In this document: positions 8,843-17,131 of the stretch, piece by piece | Position numbering within the stretch: position 1 is the first letter of the stretch | Layout: each line of letters starts with the position of its first letter | Source of the DNA: an uncultured Ruminococcus sp. | Lineage (GTDB): Bacteria; Bacillota; Clostridia; Oscillospirales; Ruminococcaceae | Reading direction: 5' to 3' | Assembly: GCA_900538575.1 (NCBI GenBank) | Contig: UPZA01000006.1 | Span: forward strand, 62,001-126,000 | DNA length: 64,000 nt | Position numbers and translations under genes: made by a program | The notes under the pieces: model-generated | Databases searched by the model: none | What the model was told of the DNA's origin: nothing | The model's input: the letters and a program-made list of their open reading frames with translations, nothing else

Positions 8843-9563
8843 ATTTTGGAAATGTGAATTCTGTGATTTTATAGCTTCCGTCTATAAGTTTTATAGTAAA
8901 AACGGAAATTTTATCGTCCATTTCTTTTCCGGTTTCGGGGTCGCTATAATGTGAAACCGCATTATAGCTAAGCTCTGTTTCGTCACCGGAAATAAACTCT
9001 AAATCAGTATCTGAATAATATATATTAGTACCTCTTGAAGCGTCGCTGCAATATACGGAACCATTATCCTCGCTGTAACGCTCGTAAATGTATAAATCAG
9101 GTTCAGCAAAAACAGTGCAGTATAAGGAGACTATATCGTCGATACTGTTTATTGATGAATCGCTTATCTTGGCAAATCCGCTTTCGTTTGTTGTGTCATA
9201 ATCAAGCTTGTAAGGGCAGCTAAGAAGAACCTGACTGTACATGTCCATTCCTTTTTGATAAACGGCGTTAGCAAATTCTACCCTGTCGTTAAAATCTGAC
9301 GAATCGGTTTTTTCTGTATTATTGCTTTCGGAAGTAAATTCTGTTTGAACATTTTTATCGTTTTCAGACGTTGAAGTATTTTTTTCAGTTTGAATTAACG
9401 GCTTTTCTGATTCATTAAATAAATTCGTTTCGTCATTATTTACATTGCTTTCATATGTTTTTGAAGAATCGGTGTTTTCTCTCATTTTATCAGAGCTTTT
9501 TTTACATCCGGAAACATTAACGGCGATAATAGCTGATAATAAAACGATTAATGACTTTTTCAT
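8841..9563 (-). CDS. Putative lipoprotein of unknown function
   Basis: A 240-residue protein. The N-terminus (MKKSLIVLLSAIIAV) leads to a clear lipobox VSGC with Cys20. A Ser/Thr/Asn/Glu-rich linker (about 21-85) follows, typical of a flexible tether. The C-terminal domain (about 90-240) is probably beta-rich and looks like an NTF2- or DUF4864-style small domain, but I cannot name it with confidence. The start at 9563 is set by AAGGAG seven bases upstream; the longer frame to 9599 would overlap rnr. It begins 4 bases after the rnr stop, so it is probably co-transcribed with rnr, in the place where smpB is often found. Confidence 0.75.
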   Translation of the reverse strand: MKKSLIVLLSAIIAVNVSGCKKSSDKMRENTDSSKTYESNVNNDETNLFNESEKPLIQTEKNTSTSENDKNVQTEFTSESNNTEKTDSSDFNDRVEFANAVYQKGMDMYSQVLLSCPYKLDYDTTNESGFAKISDSSINSIDDIVSLYCTVFAEPDLYIYERYSEDNGSVYCSDASRGTNIYYSDTDLEFISGDETELSYNAVSHYSDPETGKEMDDKISVFTIKLIDGSYKITEFTFPK

Positions 9564-9567
9564 ATGT

Positions 9568-11718
9568 TTACTCCTTGTTGTCGGTGATATTAAAGTCAAT
9601 TTTTCCGCTGTTTACATCTGCTCCTGCACATAATACGCTTACCTTGTTTCCGACGGAGTAAACGGTGTTGCTGAATTCTTCAGTAAGACTGAAAAATCCG
9701 TCATAAATATAATTTCCCTCAGGAAGACTGTTTACATGAACCAGACCTTCTACAGTGTTTTCAAGCTCAACGTAAAAGCCGTATTCTGTTACGCTGGAAA
9801 TAAGTCCTTTAAATATTTCACCTATATGCTGCTGCATATATTCCGCTTTATAGCAGTCCTCGCAATTGCGCTCGATATTCATAGCCCTAATTTCTGTTTC
9901 AGTTGAACGCTGAGACGCTTTTTGTACAAAGCCTGAATATCTTTTTATGAGCTTTTCTTTATCATATCCGTTTATTATATCGGTGAGAATGCGGTGTATA
10001 GCCAGGTCGGGGTATCGTCTGATAGGGGAGGTAAAATGTGCATAATCATCAAGAGCTAATCCGAAATGCCCCTTGGGTTCCGGTTCATATTTTGCCTTGG
10101 CCATTGATCTTAAGGTCATCATATTAATAACTGGGTAAAACGGTTTATCCTTTGAGTTTCGTAGAATTTCCGATAAATGCACCGGTTTTGCTTCAGTAAA
10201 TACAGGTACCTCAACGTTCAGGCGTCTTAATCCTTCCTTTAAATCGTTTATTTTTTCGGGAGACGGAGCTTCGTGAACACGGTAGACAAAGGGAATATCA
10301 TTTTCATGGGCAGTACGCGCCGCGGCTTCATTGGCTGTCAGCATGAATTCTTCTATAATCATTTCGCTTTTTCCTCTGGTTCTTGGGACGATTTCTCTGC
10401 ACATTCCGTTATCAATAATAAGCTTGCTTTCAGAAGTCTCTATTTCCGGAGCGCCTCTTTTTCGACGATTTAAAATAAGAATATCTGCAAGCTCGTCCAT
10501 TAAAAATATCGTATCCTTTAATTCGAAATATTTTTCTTCAATTGCTTTTTCTGCGCTGCCATCGAGAATGCTGTTTATTTCAGAATAAATTCCTTTAACT
10601 TTAGAGCAAATAACAGATTTGACGAATTTATAATTGAGAAGTATTCCATCTTTGGAAAGCTCCATTATTGCAGAAAATGTCAATCTGCTTTCATTTGGGT
10701 TAAGCGAGCATATTCCGTTGGAGAGTTCCTTTGGAAGCATAGGTATTACCTTATCAGCATAATATATGCTGGTTCCACGTTCAAGAGCTTCTTTATCAAG
10801 CTGGCTGTTACCTTTTACATAATGTGAAACGTCTGCTATGTGAACTCCAAGTCTATAGCCTGCGGGGATTTTTTCCAGTGAAACCGCGTCGTCAAGATCC
10901 TTTGATTCCGCACTATCAACAGTAAATATTAACTTATCACGCAAATCAAGCCTGTTTTTGAAATCATCCTCCCAGACTCCTGACGCTGCTATTTTTTTTG
11001 CTTCAAAAAGAACATTTTCCGGAAATTCCGGTATTACTCCGCTTTCTGAAATAACGGCTTCCGCACAGCTTGAAGCCTTAAGAGCGCTTCCGAAGCTGAA
11101 GATTATTTTGGCTTTATGCTCCGCATGACGTTTTCCACGGAAAATAATCTGTGCCAGTACCTTATCTCCAACTTTATAAACGGCGTCTCCAGGTACAATT
11201 CTAACGGGCGTTTTAGACATGGAATCTGCAAGAAAATATTTATTACCGGATTCCTCAATAATTATTCCGGAAAGATTTGACAAAGCCTGCTCCAATACGT
11301 CCACAACTTCACCCTCGGGACTTCCCGACCGCGATTGTATATAAGCTGCAAGAACCTTATCTCCAGGCATAGCGCCGCAGAGATATTTACCCGGAATAAA
11401 TATTTCTTCTTGATTATCGCATCTTTTTATAAAACCGAAAGTACGGTTAAGACGTAAAACTTCTGCCTTAAAATAGCCTAATATGTCTGTTAATACAAAG
11501 CCTCTTTTTCTTTCATATATTTCACCCGATACAACAAGAGCGTTTAATGCGTCGTTGAAGTTTCTGCTGTTACCACGATTGCTTCTGCATTTGGCCGCCA
11601 GCTCTTTATATGAAATCGGCTTTTTTCCGGATTTAGTAAGAAAAGTAATAATTTTATTCCGGTAATTTTCCGTCGAATATTTATCTCCGTTATTTTTAAT
11701 TTTTGTTGGTCTGCTCAT
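9568..11718 (-). CDS. rnr: Ribonuclease R
   Basis: A 716-residue 3'-5' exoribonuclease of the RNase II/R family. An N-terminal winged-helix region (about 15-80) and cold-shock domains (about 85-240) precede the RNB catalytic domain. The four catalytic aspartates sit in DSAESKDLDDA near residue 269, with the same spacing as in RNase II. The RNB domain extends past FTSPIRRYPDL, and a C-terminal S1 domain (about 635-705) contains EYGFYVELE and GLVHV. Length is normal for RNase R. GAGGA lies upstream of the ATG. It follows secG in the same direction, the common Firmicutes order, and degrades structured RNA in the cytoplasm. Confidence 0.95.
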   Translation of the reverse strand: MSRPTKIKNNGDKYSTENYRNKIITFLTKSGKKPISYKELAAKCRSNRGNSRNFNDALNALVVSGEIYERKRGFVLTDILGYFKAEVLRLNRTFGFIKRCDNQEEIFIPGKYLCGAMPGDKVLAAYIQSRSGSPEGEVVDVLEQALSNLSGIIIEESGNKYFLADSMSKTPVRIVPGDAVYKVGDKVLAQIIFRGKRHAEHKAKIIFSFGSALKASSCAEAVISESGVIPEFPENVLFEAKKIAASGVWEDDFKNRLDLRDKLIFTVDSAESKDLDDAVSLEKIPAGYRLGVHIADVSHYVKGNSQLDKEALERGTSIYYADKVIPMLPKELSNGICSLNPNESRLTFSAIMELSKDGILLNYKFVKSVICSKVKGIYSEINSILDGSAEKAIEEKYFELKDTIFLMDELADILILNRRKRGAPEIETSESKLIIDNGMCREIVPRTRGKSEMIIEEFMLTANEAAARTAHENDIPFVYRVHEAPSPEKINDLKEGLRRLNVEVPVFTEAKPVHLSEILRNSKDKPFYPVINMMTLRSMAKAKYEPEPKGHFGLALDDYAHFTSPIRRYPDLAIHRILTDIINGYDKEKLIKRYSGFVQKASQRSTETEIRAMNIERNCEDCYKAEYMQQHIGEIFKGLISSVTEYGFYVELENTVEGLVHVNSLPEGNYIYDGFFSLTEEFSNTVYSVGNKVSVLCAGADVNSGKIDFNITDNKE

Positions 11719-11746
11719 AATATTTTTTCCTCACATAAAATAAGAA

Positions 11747-11784
11747 GTCCTGCAAACTCCGGTTATTAAACGGAATCACAGGAC
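11747..11784 (-). terminator. Hairpin between secG and rnr
   Basis: GTCCTG (11747-11752) pairs with CAGGAC (11779-11784), with an inner TCCG/CGGA. On the minus strand it is followed by a T-rich stretch. It is probably a weak terminator or processing site after secG. Confidence 0.45.
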
Positions 11785-11794
11785 GAATTTAAAA

Positions 11795-12052
11795 TTAATC
11801 GATAAATTTAGTAATAGCGTTTACTGCAATCGTCAGTATAAAAAACATAATAAGCAGAACCTTTGTAATTTTTCTGAGAATGGCTTCCTTTGTTCTGCCC
11901 TCATTCTTTTCATAAAAAGAATCGTTTGCTCCGCCTGTAATAGCCGCCGTCATATTCTGCTGCTGTTTGGAGTCCTGAAGCAGACATAATATAACTGCTA
12001 AAAGACATGTTACGATCAGTAAAACTCCGCCGATAATTTCAAAAACGTTCAT
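11795..12052 (-). CDS. secG: Protein-export channel subunit SecG
   Basis: A small membrane protein of about 85 residues with two transmembrane helices (about 5-27 and 60-82). The cytoplasmic loop between them carries the LLQDSKQQQN and TGG motifs typical of SecG. SecG joins SecY and SecE in the Sec translocon. Two starts are possible. The upstream ATG at 12070 has AAGG eight bases before it. The ATG at 12052 has GGAGG 11 bases before it and gives the usual SecG N-terminus (MNVFEIIGG), so I prefer it. It is transcribed towards rnr from its own promoter. Confidence 0.9.
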   Translation of the reverse strand: MNVFEIIGGVLLIVTCLLAVILCLLQDSKQQQNMTAAITGGANDSFYEKNEGRTKEAILRKITKVLLIMFFILTIAVNAITKFID

Positions 12053-12102
12053 ATTAAGTAATTCCTCCATTATTATAACCTTAATTTATTTCAATTACAT
12101 TA

Positions 12103-12131
12103 AGTATAGCATATAATTTTATAAAAATCAA
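12103..12131 (-). promoter_or_regulatory. Promoter of secG
   Basis: On the minus strand: TTGATT (12126-12131), a 17-base spacer and TATACT (12103-12108). Confidence 0.6.
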
Positions 12132-12211
12132 TAAATTTTCAAAAAAAAAAACAGAATATCTTATTTAACTTCAGATAAACTTTATCATGATAAGTTTGTG
12201 AATTTTTTATC

Positions 12212-12239
12212 TTGACTTTTTTATACAAAGTGATATAAT
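12212..12239 (+). promoter_or_regulatory. Promoter of the cation/proton antiporter gene
   Basis: TTGACT (12212-12217), a 16-base spacer and TATAAT (12234-12239) with extended TGa. The start codon lies 138 bases downstream, leaving a long untranslated leader. Confidence 0.65.
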
Positions 12240-12321
12240 GTGTTAGGGAAATTTTGAAAAATGTTATTTTATTCATTAAGTTAGTGAAAGAAGTATTTTT
12301 TTCGACTTTTCTTAATCACAA

Positions 12322-12357
12322 AAAGTGCAACCTGCAATTAATTCGGGTGAACGCTTT
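12322..12357 (+). promoter_or_regulatory. Leader hairpin directly before the antiporter ribosome site
   Basis: AAAGTG (12322-12327) pairs with CGCTTT (12352-12357), and ACCTG (12330-12334) pairs with CGGGT (12344-12348), with a CA/GAA internal loop and a 9-base apical loop. The 3' arm ends a few bases before the AAAGGGAGAG ribosome site, so the fold could affect translation. It matches no riboswitch class that I recognise. Confidence 0.4.
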
Positions 12358-12376
12358 AAAGGGAGAGATGATCTTT

Positions 12377-13645
12377 ATGGATTATAGTTATTTATTATCG
12401 CTTGCATTGATACTGCTTAGTACCAAGGTTTTTGGACTCGTAACAAAGCGGTTTAAGCTGCCGCAGGTTGTAGGCGCTCTGTTAGCAGGACTTATTCTTG
12501 GACCGGCATGCTTAAAAATACTTACGGCAACCGATTTTATAGATGCTGTTTCAGAGCTGGGAGTAATAGTACTGATGTTTTGCGCAGGTCTTGAGGCTGA
12601 TATCAAAGAGCTTGCCAAAGCCGGAAAAACTTCCTTTGTTATTGCATTGCTGGGCGTTTTGGTACCCCTTGGAGGAGGCTTTGTAATAGCTTATTTTTTC
12701 AATACTGAAAATGATCTCAGCACAAGTCTGTTTCTGCAGAATATGTTTATAGGAGTAATAATGACGGCAACTTCCGTAAGTATTACCGTTGAAACTTTAA
12801 AAGAGCTTGGAAAGCTTTCTACTAAATCGGGCAACGCTATTTTGGGCGCCGCTATAATAGACGATATTCTGGGAATTATTGCTCTTACAATTATTACGTC
12901 GTGTGCGGACTCATCAGTAAATATTTGGACAGTTCTTTTAAAAATTGTCGCATTTTTTGTGTTTGCAATTATTATAGGAGTAGGCTTCCATTATGTGTTT
13001 AACAAATGGTCCGGAAGTTCGAAAAAGGATCTTCGAAGATTTGTTATTATAGGATTCGTCTTCTGTCTGCTGATGTCTTATTCAGCCGAGAAGTTTTTCG
13101 GAGTTGCGGATATAACCGGCGCTTTTGTTGCTGGATTGGCTATGTCAAACGGTCCCAGAGCCACATACCTTACAAACCGTTTTGAAACGCTTTCGTACAT
13201 GCTGCTTTCGCCTGTATTCTTTGCAAGCATAGGCTTAAAGGTCGTACTTCCCGGCATGGATACTTCAATCATAATTTTCGCAGTTTTACTGTTAATTGTT
13301 GCGGTTTTAACAAAAATTATTGGCTGCGGACTGGGAGCTAAGGTATGCGGAATGAAAAACAAGGACGCATTAAGAGTTGGAGTAGGCATGATTTCCCGTG
13401 GAGAAGTAGCATTAATCGTTGCCAGCAAAGGAGCAGCCGTAGGACTTATGAACGATAAATATTTTGCGCCTATTGTTATCATGGTTGTGTTTACAACAAT
13501 AATTACTCCGATTTTATTGAAACTTGTTTATAAAAAGAAAAACTCATCGGATATAGATTCTAAGGGAGATCTTGAAGTAGACAAGTTTACTAAGGGTACT
13601 GATTTTGAAAAAGAAGAGCAGCTCAAAGCTCAGATCGCAGAATAA
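12377..13645 (+). CDS. Cation/proton antiporter, CPA2 (Kef/NapA-like) family
   Basis: A 422-residue integral membrane protein with about 12 hydrophobic segments, the normal length for the Na+/H+ exchanger domain alone. KLPQVVGALLAGLILGP near residue 27 and the acidic pair in GAAIIDDILGII (about residue 160) are hallmarks of the family, the aspartates being the ion-binding site. There is no TrkA-N/RCK domain; the C-terminus is a short charged tail. It should exchange Na+ or K+ for H+ across the cytoplasmic membrane, but the ion cannot be told from sequence. I chose the ATG at 12377 because GGGAGAG lies 9 bases upstream; the frame is open back to 12254. Confidence 0.9.
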   Translation: MDYSYLLSLALILLSTKVFGLVTKRFKLPQVVGALLAGLILGPACLKILTATDFIDAVSELGVIVLMFCAGLEADIKELAKAGKTSFVIALLGVLVPLGGGFVIAYFFNTENDLSTSLFLQNMFIGVIMTATSVSITVETLKELGKLSTKSGNAILGAAIIDDILGIIALTIITSCADSSVNIWTVLLKIVAFFVFAIIIGVGFHYVFNKWSGSSKKDLRRFVIIGFVFCLLMSYSAEKFFGVADITGAFVAGLAMSNGPRATYLTNRFETLSYMLLSPVFFASIGLKVVLPGMDTSIIIFAVLLLIVAVLTKIIGCGLGAKVCGMKNKDALRVGVGMISRGEVALIVASKGAAVGLMNDKYFAPIVIMVVFTTIITPILLKLVYKKKNSSDIDSKGDLEVDKFTKGTDFEKEEQLKAQIAE

Positions 13646-13703
13646 AAATAAAAGTAATGCTATTCATAGTAATACTATCTTATGATTGTAATATTATAAT
13701 TTA

Positions 13704-13732
13704 TTGACAAATAATAAATATAATGGTATAAT
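13704..13732 (+). promoter_or_regulatory. Promoter of the leucine-rich-repeat lipoprotein gene
   Basis: TTGACA (13704-13709), a 17-base spacer and TATAAT (13727-13732) with extended TGg: a full consensus promoter. It also shows that upstream in-frame ATGs are not the start. Confidence 0.75.
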
Positions 13733-13769
13733 ATTAATGAAAAATATTATATATAAGGTTGTGTTAAAA

Positions 13770-14807
13770 ATGAATAGGAAAAAAATAATAATAACTACAG
13801 CAATTTTAATAAATATGTTAATGTGTTCATGCGGCAGTGAATCAAACAATATTGGAGATTCAGAATTAAAAGCTGAAACGATTGCTGATAATGAGGTTGC
13901 TGAAAGCGAAATTATTACTAAGGAAATTGCAGAAGAAAGCATTAAGTCAATTATAAGTGAAGAATCAGATAAAAGTGATTTTGTAATAAGTAAAAATATT
14001 TTGATAAGTTATAAGGGCTGCGACAGTCATGTCATTATACCGGACGGTGTAAAGAAAATAGCGGACGGAGCTTTTTGGAGTGTAGATTATATTGAAGCTG
14101 TAGAAATACCGGGATCAGTTGAGGAAATTGGAAACGGCGCTTTCTGGAGCTGTGCTGGTCTAAAATACATAAATGTAGCCGAAGGACTTAAAACAATAGG
14201 TGATACTGCATTTTGGAGCTGTCCGTCTTTAAAAGATGTCAATCTTCCAAATTCTGTTTCAAAAATTTATGATGCTTCTTTCGCAAACTGCAGTGAGGTT
14301 ACAATACATGCGCCGGAAGGCTCCTATGCAGAAGAATATGCTTATAACAGACGACTGTCTTCCGATAATATATTTGCAGAGTATAATGACAGCAGTAATG
14401 AAAATGTTATTAGAGCTGCACAATATCAATATGAAGAATTTACAAAGTTTGAGATTGCAGATGATATTACTGCAATTGAAGCAAATGCTTTTCAATACTG
14501 TAAATCTCTTAAATTTATAGATATACCGTTAAGCGTTAAAAGAATAGGCGGGGATGCTTTTGAATACTGCGAATCTTTAAAATTTGTAAATATTAGTGAA
14601 GGTTGCGTTGAAATAGGGGATGGCACATTTGAATACTGTCGTTCTCTTAAAGACGTAAATATTCCGGCAAGCGTTGAGAAAATCAGGGATTCGTCGTTTG
14701 ATTATTGTGATGAAGATCTGGTTATACATACCCCTAAAGGAAGCTATGCAGAAAAATACGCAAAAGCTAATAATATTAAATTTGATAATAATTTAATTGA
14801 AAATTAA
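13770..14807 (+). CDS. BspA-like leucine-rich-repeat lipoprotein
   Basis: A 345-residue surface lipoprotein. The signal sequence ends in LMCSCG with the lipid cysteine at residue 21. An acidic Glu/Ile/Ser-rich linker (about 25-75) is followed by two blocks of LRR_5 (BspA type) repeats. The first block repeats I-P-x-x-V-x-x-I-x-x-x-AFWSC, the second I-x-x-x-V-x-x-I-x-x-x-(A/T)FEYC, and each ends with a GSYAE(E/K)YA unit. Such proteins bind host or microbial partners on the cell surface in other bacteria; the ligand here is unknown. The start at 13770 is set by the promoter position, since earlier ATGs fall at or before the transcription start. A terminator hairpin follows. Confidence 0.85.
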   Translation: MNRKKIIITTAILINMLMCSCGSESNNIGDSELKAETIADNEVAESEIITKEIAEESIKSIISEESDKSDFVISKNILISYKGCDSHVIIPDGVKKIADGAFWSVDYIEAVEIPGSVEEIGNGAFWSCAGLKYINVAEGLKTIGDTAFWSCPSLKDVNLPNSVSKIYDASFANCSEVTIHAPEGSYAEEYAYNRRLSSDNIFAEYNDSSNENVIRAAQYQYEEFTKFEIADDITAIEANAFQYCKSLKFIDIPLSVKRIGGDAFEYCESLKFVNISEGCVEIGDGTFEYCRSLKDVNIPASVEKIRDSSFDYCDEDLVIHTPKGSYAEKYAKANNIKFDNNLIEN

Positions 14808-14818
14808 ATTAAAAAATA

Positions 14819-14847
14819 CCCGTTCAGATTTATCTGAACGGGATTTT
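14819..14847 (+). terminator. Terminator after the LRR gene
   Basis: A perfect 10-bp stem (CCCGTTCAGA / TCTGAACGGG) with TTTA loop, preceded by A-rich bases and followed by ATTTT. Confidence 0.65.
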
Positions 14848-14963
14848 GATGAAAAAAAGTAGAGGGGAAATCTTTTAAAAGATTACTTATAAAGTATATA
14901 CCATAAATTTACAAAAATCAATAGATTTCCGGATTGTTTACAAAATGTTTACATTTAACCGTT

Positions 14964-16184
14964 TTATTTTATAACTACCTTATGAAATACCTTTTTCCCC
15001 TTTTTTATAATAGCGTTATTTTCTTCAAAGCTGATTTGCTCTGAAGGATCCATAATCTTTACATCATTTATTGAAATTCCGCCCTGTTGAACAAGTCTTC
15101 GCCCTTCGCCGTTAGATGAAGCAAGTCCGGTTTTTACAAGCAATGTTAGTATTCCGATCTTCCCTTCGGAAAGATCATTACATTCAAGTTTGGTCGTCGG
15201 CATATCGTCGCTAATTCCTCGTCCTGAAAAGATAGCTTTAGCAGCCGTATCGGCTTTTATTGCTTCATCTTCTCCATGAACCAGTTTTGTCAGCTCAAAG
15301 GCAAGTATCTCTTTAGCCTTATTCAGAGCCGCACCCTGTAATGTTCTTTCCATTTCCTCTATTTCTTCAATTGAAATAAAAGTAAGCATTTTAAGGCATT
15401 TTATTACATCAGCGTCAGAAACATTCCGCCAGTATTGATAGAAGTCATACGGAGATGTTTTTTCGGGATCAAGCCATACGGCGCCATTTTCTGTTTTTCC
15501 CATTTTCTTTCCTTCAGAGTTAAGAAGCAGGGTTATTGTCATAGCGTAAGCGTCTTTGCCGAGCTTCTTTCTGATAAGCTCTGTACCGCCCAGCATATTT
15601 GCCCATTGATCGTCTCCTCCGAACTGCATATTGCAGCCGTAGTCCTTGTATAGCTTATAAAAATCATAGCTCTGCATTATCATGTAATTAAATTCAAGGA
15701 AAGTAAGACCTCTTTCCATTCTCTGCTTGTAACATTCAAATGTCAGCATTTTATTAACGCTGAAGTGAGCTCCTACCTCTCGTAGTACGTCTATATAATT
15801 TAAATTCATCAGCCAGTCGGCATTATTTACTACAAGAGCTTTATTGTCGGAAAAGTCAATGAATCTGCTCATTTGTTTTTTAAAGCATTCAACGTTATGA
15901 TTGATGGTTTCAGTTGTCATCATTTTCCTCATATCAGTTTTTCCTGATGGATCTCCTATCATGCCCGTTCCGCCTCCAAGAAGAGCTATAGGTTTATTTC
16001 CAGCCATCTGTAGTCTTTTCATAAGGCATAAAGCCATGAAATGACCAACGTGCAGTGAATCGGCAGTAGGATCAAAACCTATATAGAACGTAGCCTTTCC
16101 GTTATTTATAAGCTCTTTGATTTCTTCCTCGTCAGTAAGCTGAGCTATTAGACCTCTTCTTTTCAGTTCTTCAAATAAAGTCAT
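14964..16184 (-). CDS. tyrS: Tyrosyl-tRNA synthetase
   Basis: A 406-residue class I aminoacyl-tRNA synthetase that charges tRNA-Tyr in the cytoplasm. The HIGH signature appears as HVGH (45-48) and the KMSKS loop as KMGKT (227-231). Tyrosine-site residues lie around FYIGFDPTADSLH and MIMQSYDFYKLYKDYGC. A C-terminal S4 RNA-binding domain (about 340-406) contains GRRLVQQGGISIND. Length is normal. GGAGA lies 7 bases before the ATG. It is the second gene behind a tyrosine T-box, with a small GNAT gene in between. Confidence 0.96.
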   Translation of the reverse strand: MTLFEELKRRGLIAQLTDEEEIKELINNGKATFYIGFDPTADSLHVGHFMALCLMKRLQMAGNKPIALLGGGTGMIGDPSGKTDMRKMMTTETINHNVECFKKQMSRFIDFSDNKALVVNNADWLMNLNYIDVLREVGAHFSVNKMLTFECYKQRMERGLTFLEFNYMIMQSYDFYKLYKDYGCNMQFGGDDQWANMLGGTELIRKKLGKDAYAMTITLLLNSEGKKMGKTENGAVWLDPEKTSPYDFYQYWRNVSDADVIKCLKMLTFISIEEIEEMERTLQGAALNKAKEILAFELTKLVHGEDEAIKADTAAKAIFSGRGISDDMPTTKLECNDLSEGKIGILTLLVKTGLASSNGEGRRLVQQGGISINDVKIMDPSEQISFEENNAIIKKGKKVFHKVVIK

Positions 16185-16281
16185 TATAAATCTCCATTCT
16201 GCTGCTTAGTGTTAATAAAATCGAGCTTGAAAACCATGTAAGCAGCAAATCATGGTTTTATAAATGCGGTTAATAACATCC

Positions 16282-16755
16282 TTACGCTGATTCTTCTGCT
16301 TTAATCGGATTGTTTAATTTGAGCTCCAATTCATAAGCTGTCGGTATAAATCCGAATGAGGAATATAAGTTGACGGCGTCATAATTTTCATAGCAAACTC
16401 TTAGATCTATTGAATTGCAATTGCATTTTTCTGCATATTTTTTTATCCATTCAAGCAACTGTGTTCTTATTCTGCATGATTCATATTCTTCATCAGCGGC
16501 TAACCGCTCAATTACGCACATTTTATTTCGTTCCATATCGTTTCTGCCGACAAAAATGAAAAATTTACTAAATCCTTTAATTACGTTATTATCCTCATAA
16601 ACGATTATCTTATATTCCTTGGCTGTATAACCCTTTGAGGTTCTTGTATAAAATCTTTTTTTCGGGAGTTTTGGATAAACGGACCGCATTTTAGCACGCT
16701 GTCCGCATAGTCTTATTATTTTGGATACATCCGATTTTTTCGCTTTTCTTATCAT
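16282..16755 (-). CDS. GNAT-family N-acetyltransferase
   Basis: A 157-residue single-domain protein of the GNAT fold. The middle section has the usual beta4 strand (MCVIERLAADEEY), an R-x-x-x-Q-x-L-L acetyl-CoA loop region (CRIRTQLLEW), and the C-terminal NLYSSFGF motif. The substrate cannot be read from sequence. GAGGTAAATAAA precedes the ATG. It lies directly after the tyrosine T-box and before tyrS, so its expression should rise when tyrosine runs short, which suggests a link to tyrosine or to protein synthesis (inference), or simple insertion into the tyrS unit. Confidence 0.8.
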   Translation of the reverse strand: MIRKAKKSDVSKIIRLCGQRAKMRSVYPKLPKKRFYTRTSKGYTAKEYKIIVYEDNNVIKGFSKFFIFVGRNDMERNKMCVIERLAADEEYESCRIRTQLLEWIKKYAEKCNCNSIDLRVCYENYDAVNLYSSFGFIPTAYELELKLNNPIKAEESA

Positions 16756-16856
16756 TTTATTTACCTCACATTCTTATTTTATCTTGAATGTAAAGCATAT
16801 ATGATGAAATCTGTTCCAGATTTCACGGATAACACCCCCTTTTATAGTTTGATAAT

Positions 16857-17092
16857 CAAAAAGTCCTCTGAAAGCAACGTTGCTTCCAGAGGACGATAAT
16901 TTACCGTGGTACCACCTCAATTTACCGAAATAAATCGGCCTTTGAACGCTGTAACGGGCGTTCCCGTAACTCCCTACTTTAGTTTCGGAAATTAAGCTCA
17001 GGGGCGTATTCACTTTTAATCGGTTACCTTTTTACACCGCGCAAAGGCTCTCTGAAAACCTGATTACAAGTTACTATTCCCATCATTGCTTT
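16857..17092 (-). promoter_or_regulatory. T-box leader with tyrosine specifier
   Basis: On the minus strand the leader holds the conserved T-box sequence AGGTGGTACCACGG (16904-16917) and an upstream stem I region. The specifier loop GTGAATACGCC contains TAC (17006-17008), a tyrosine codon. Downstream lies an intrinsic terminator: GTCCTCTG pairs with CAGAGGAC (16863-16894) and a T run follows. The T-box sequence can form the competing antiterminator with the 5' arm. By established T-box logic, uncharged tRNA-Tyr would let transcription continue into the GNAT gene and tyrS. Confidence 0.93.
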
Positions 17093-17098
17093 TTTTGT

Positions 17099-17127
17099 AT
17101 CATATCATAAAATTATGTAAATGTCAA
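17099..17127 (-). promoter_or_regulatory. Promoter of the T-box transcript
   Basis: On the minus strand: TTGACA (17122-17127), a 17-base spacer and TATGAT (17099-17104). Expected transcription start is near 17092. Confidence 0.7.
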
Positions 17128-17131
17128 GTAT

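Noticed and set aside
14881..14963. TGTTTACA-like direct repeats between the LRR gene and tyrS
   Set aside because: Only two imperfect copies in AT-rich DNA; not enough for a binding site or repeat call.
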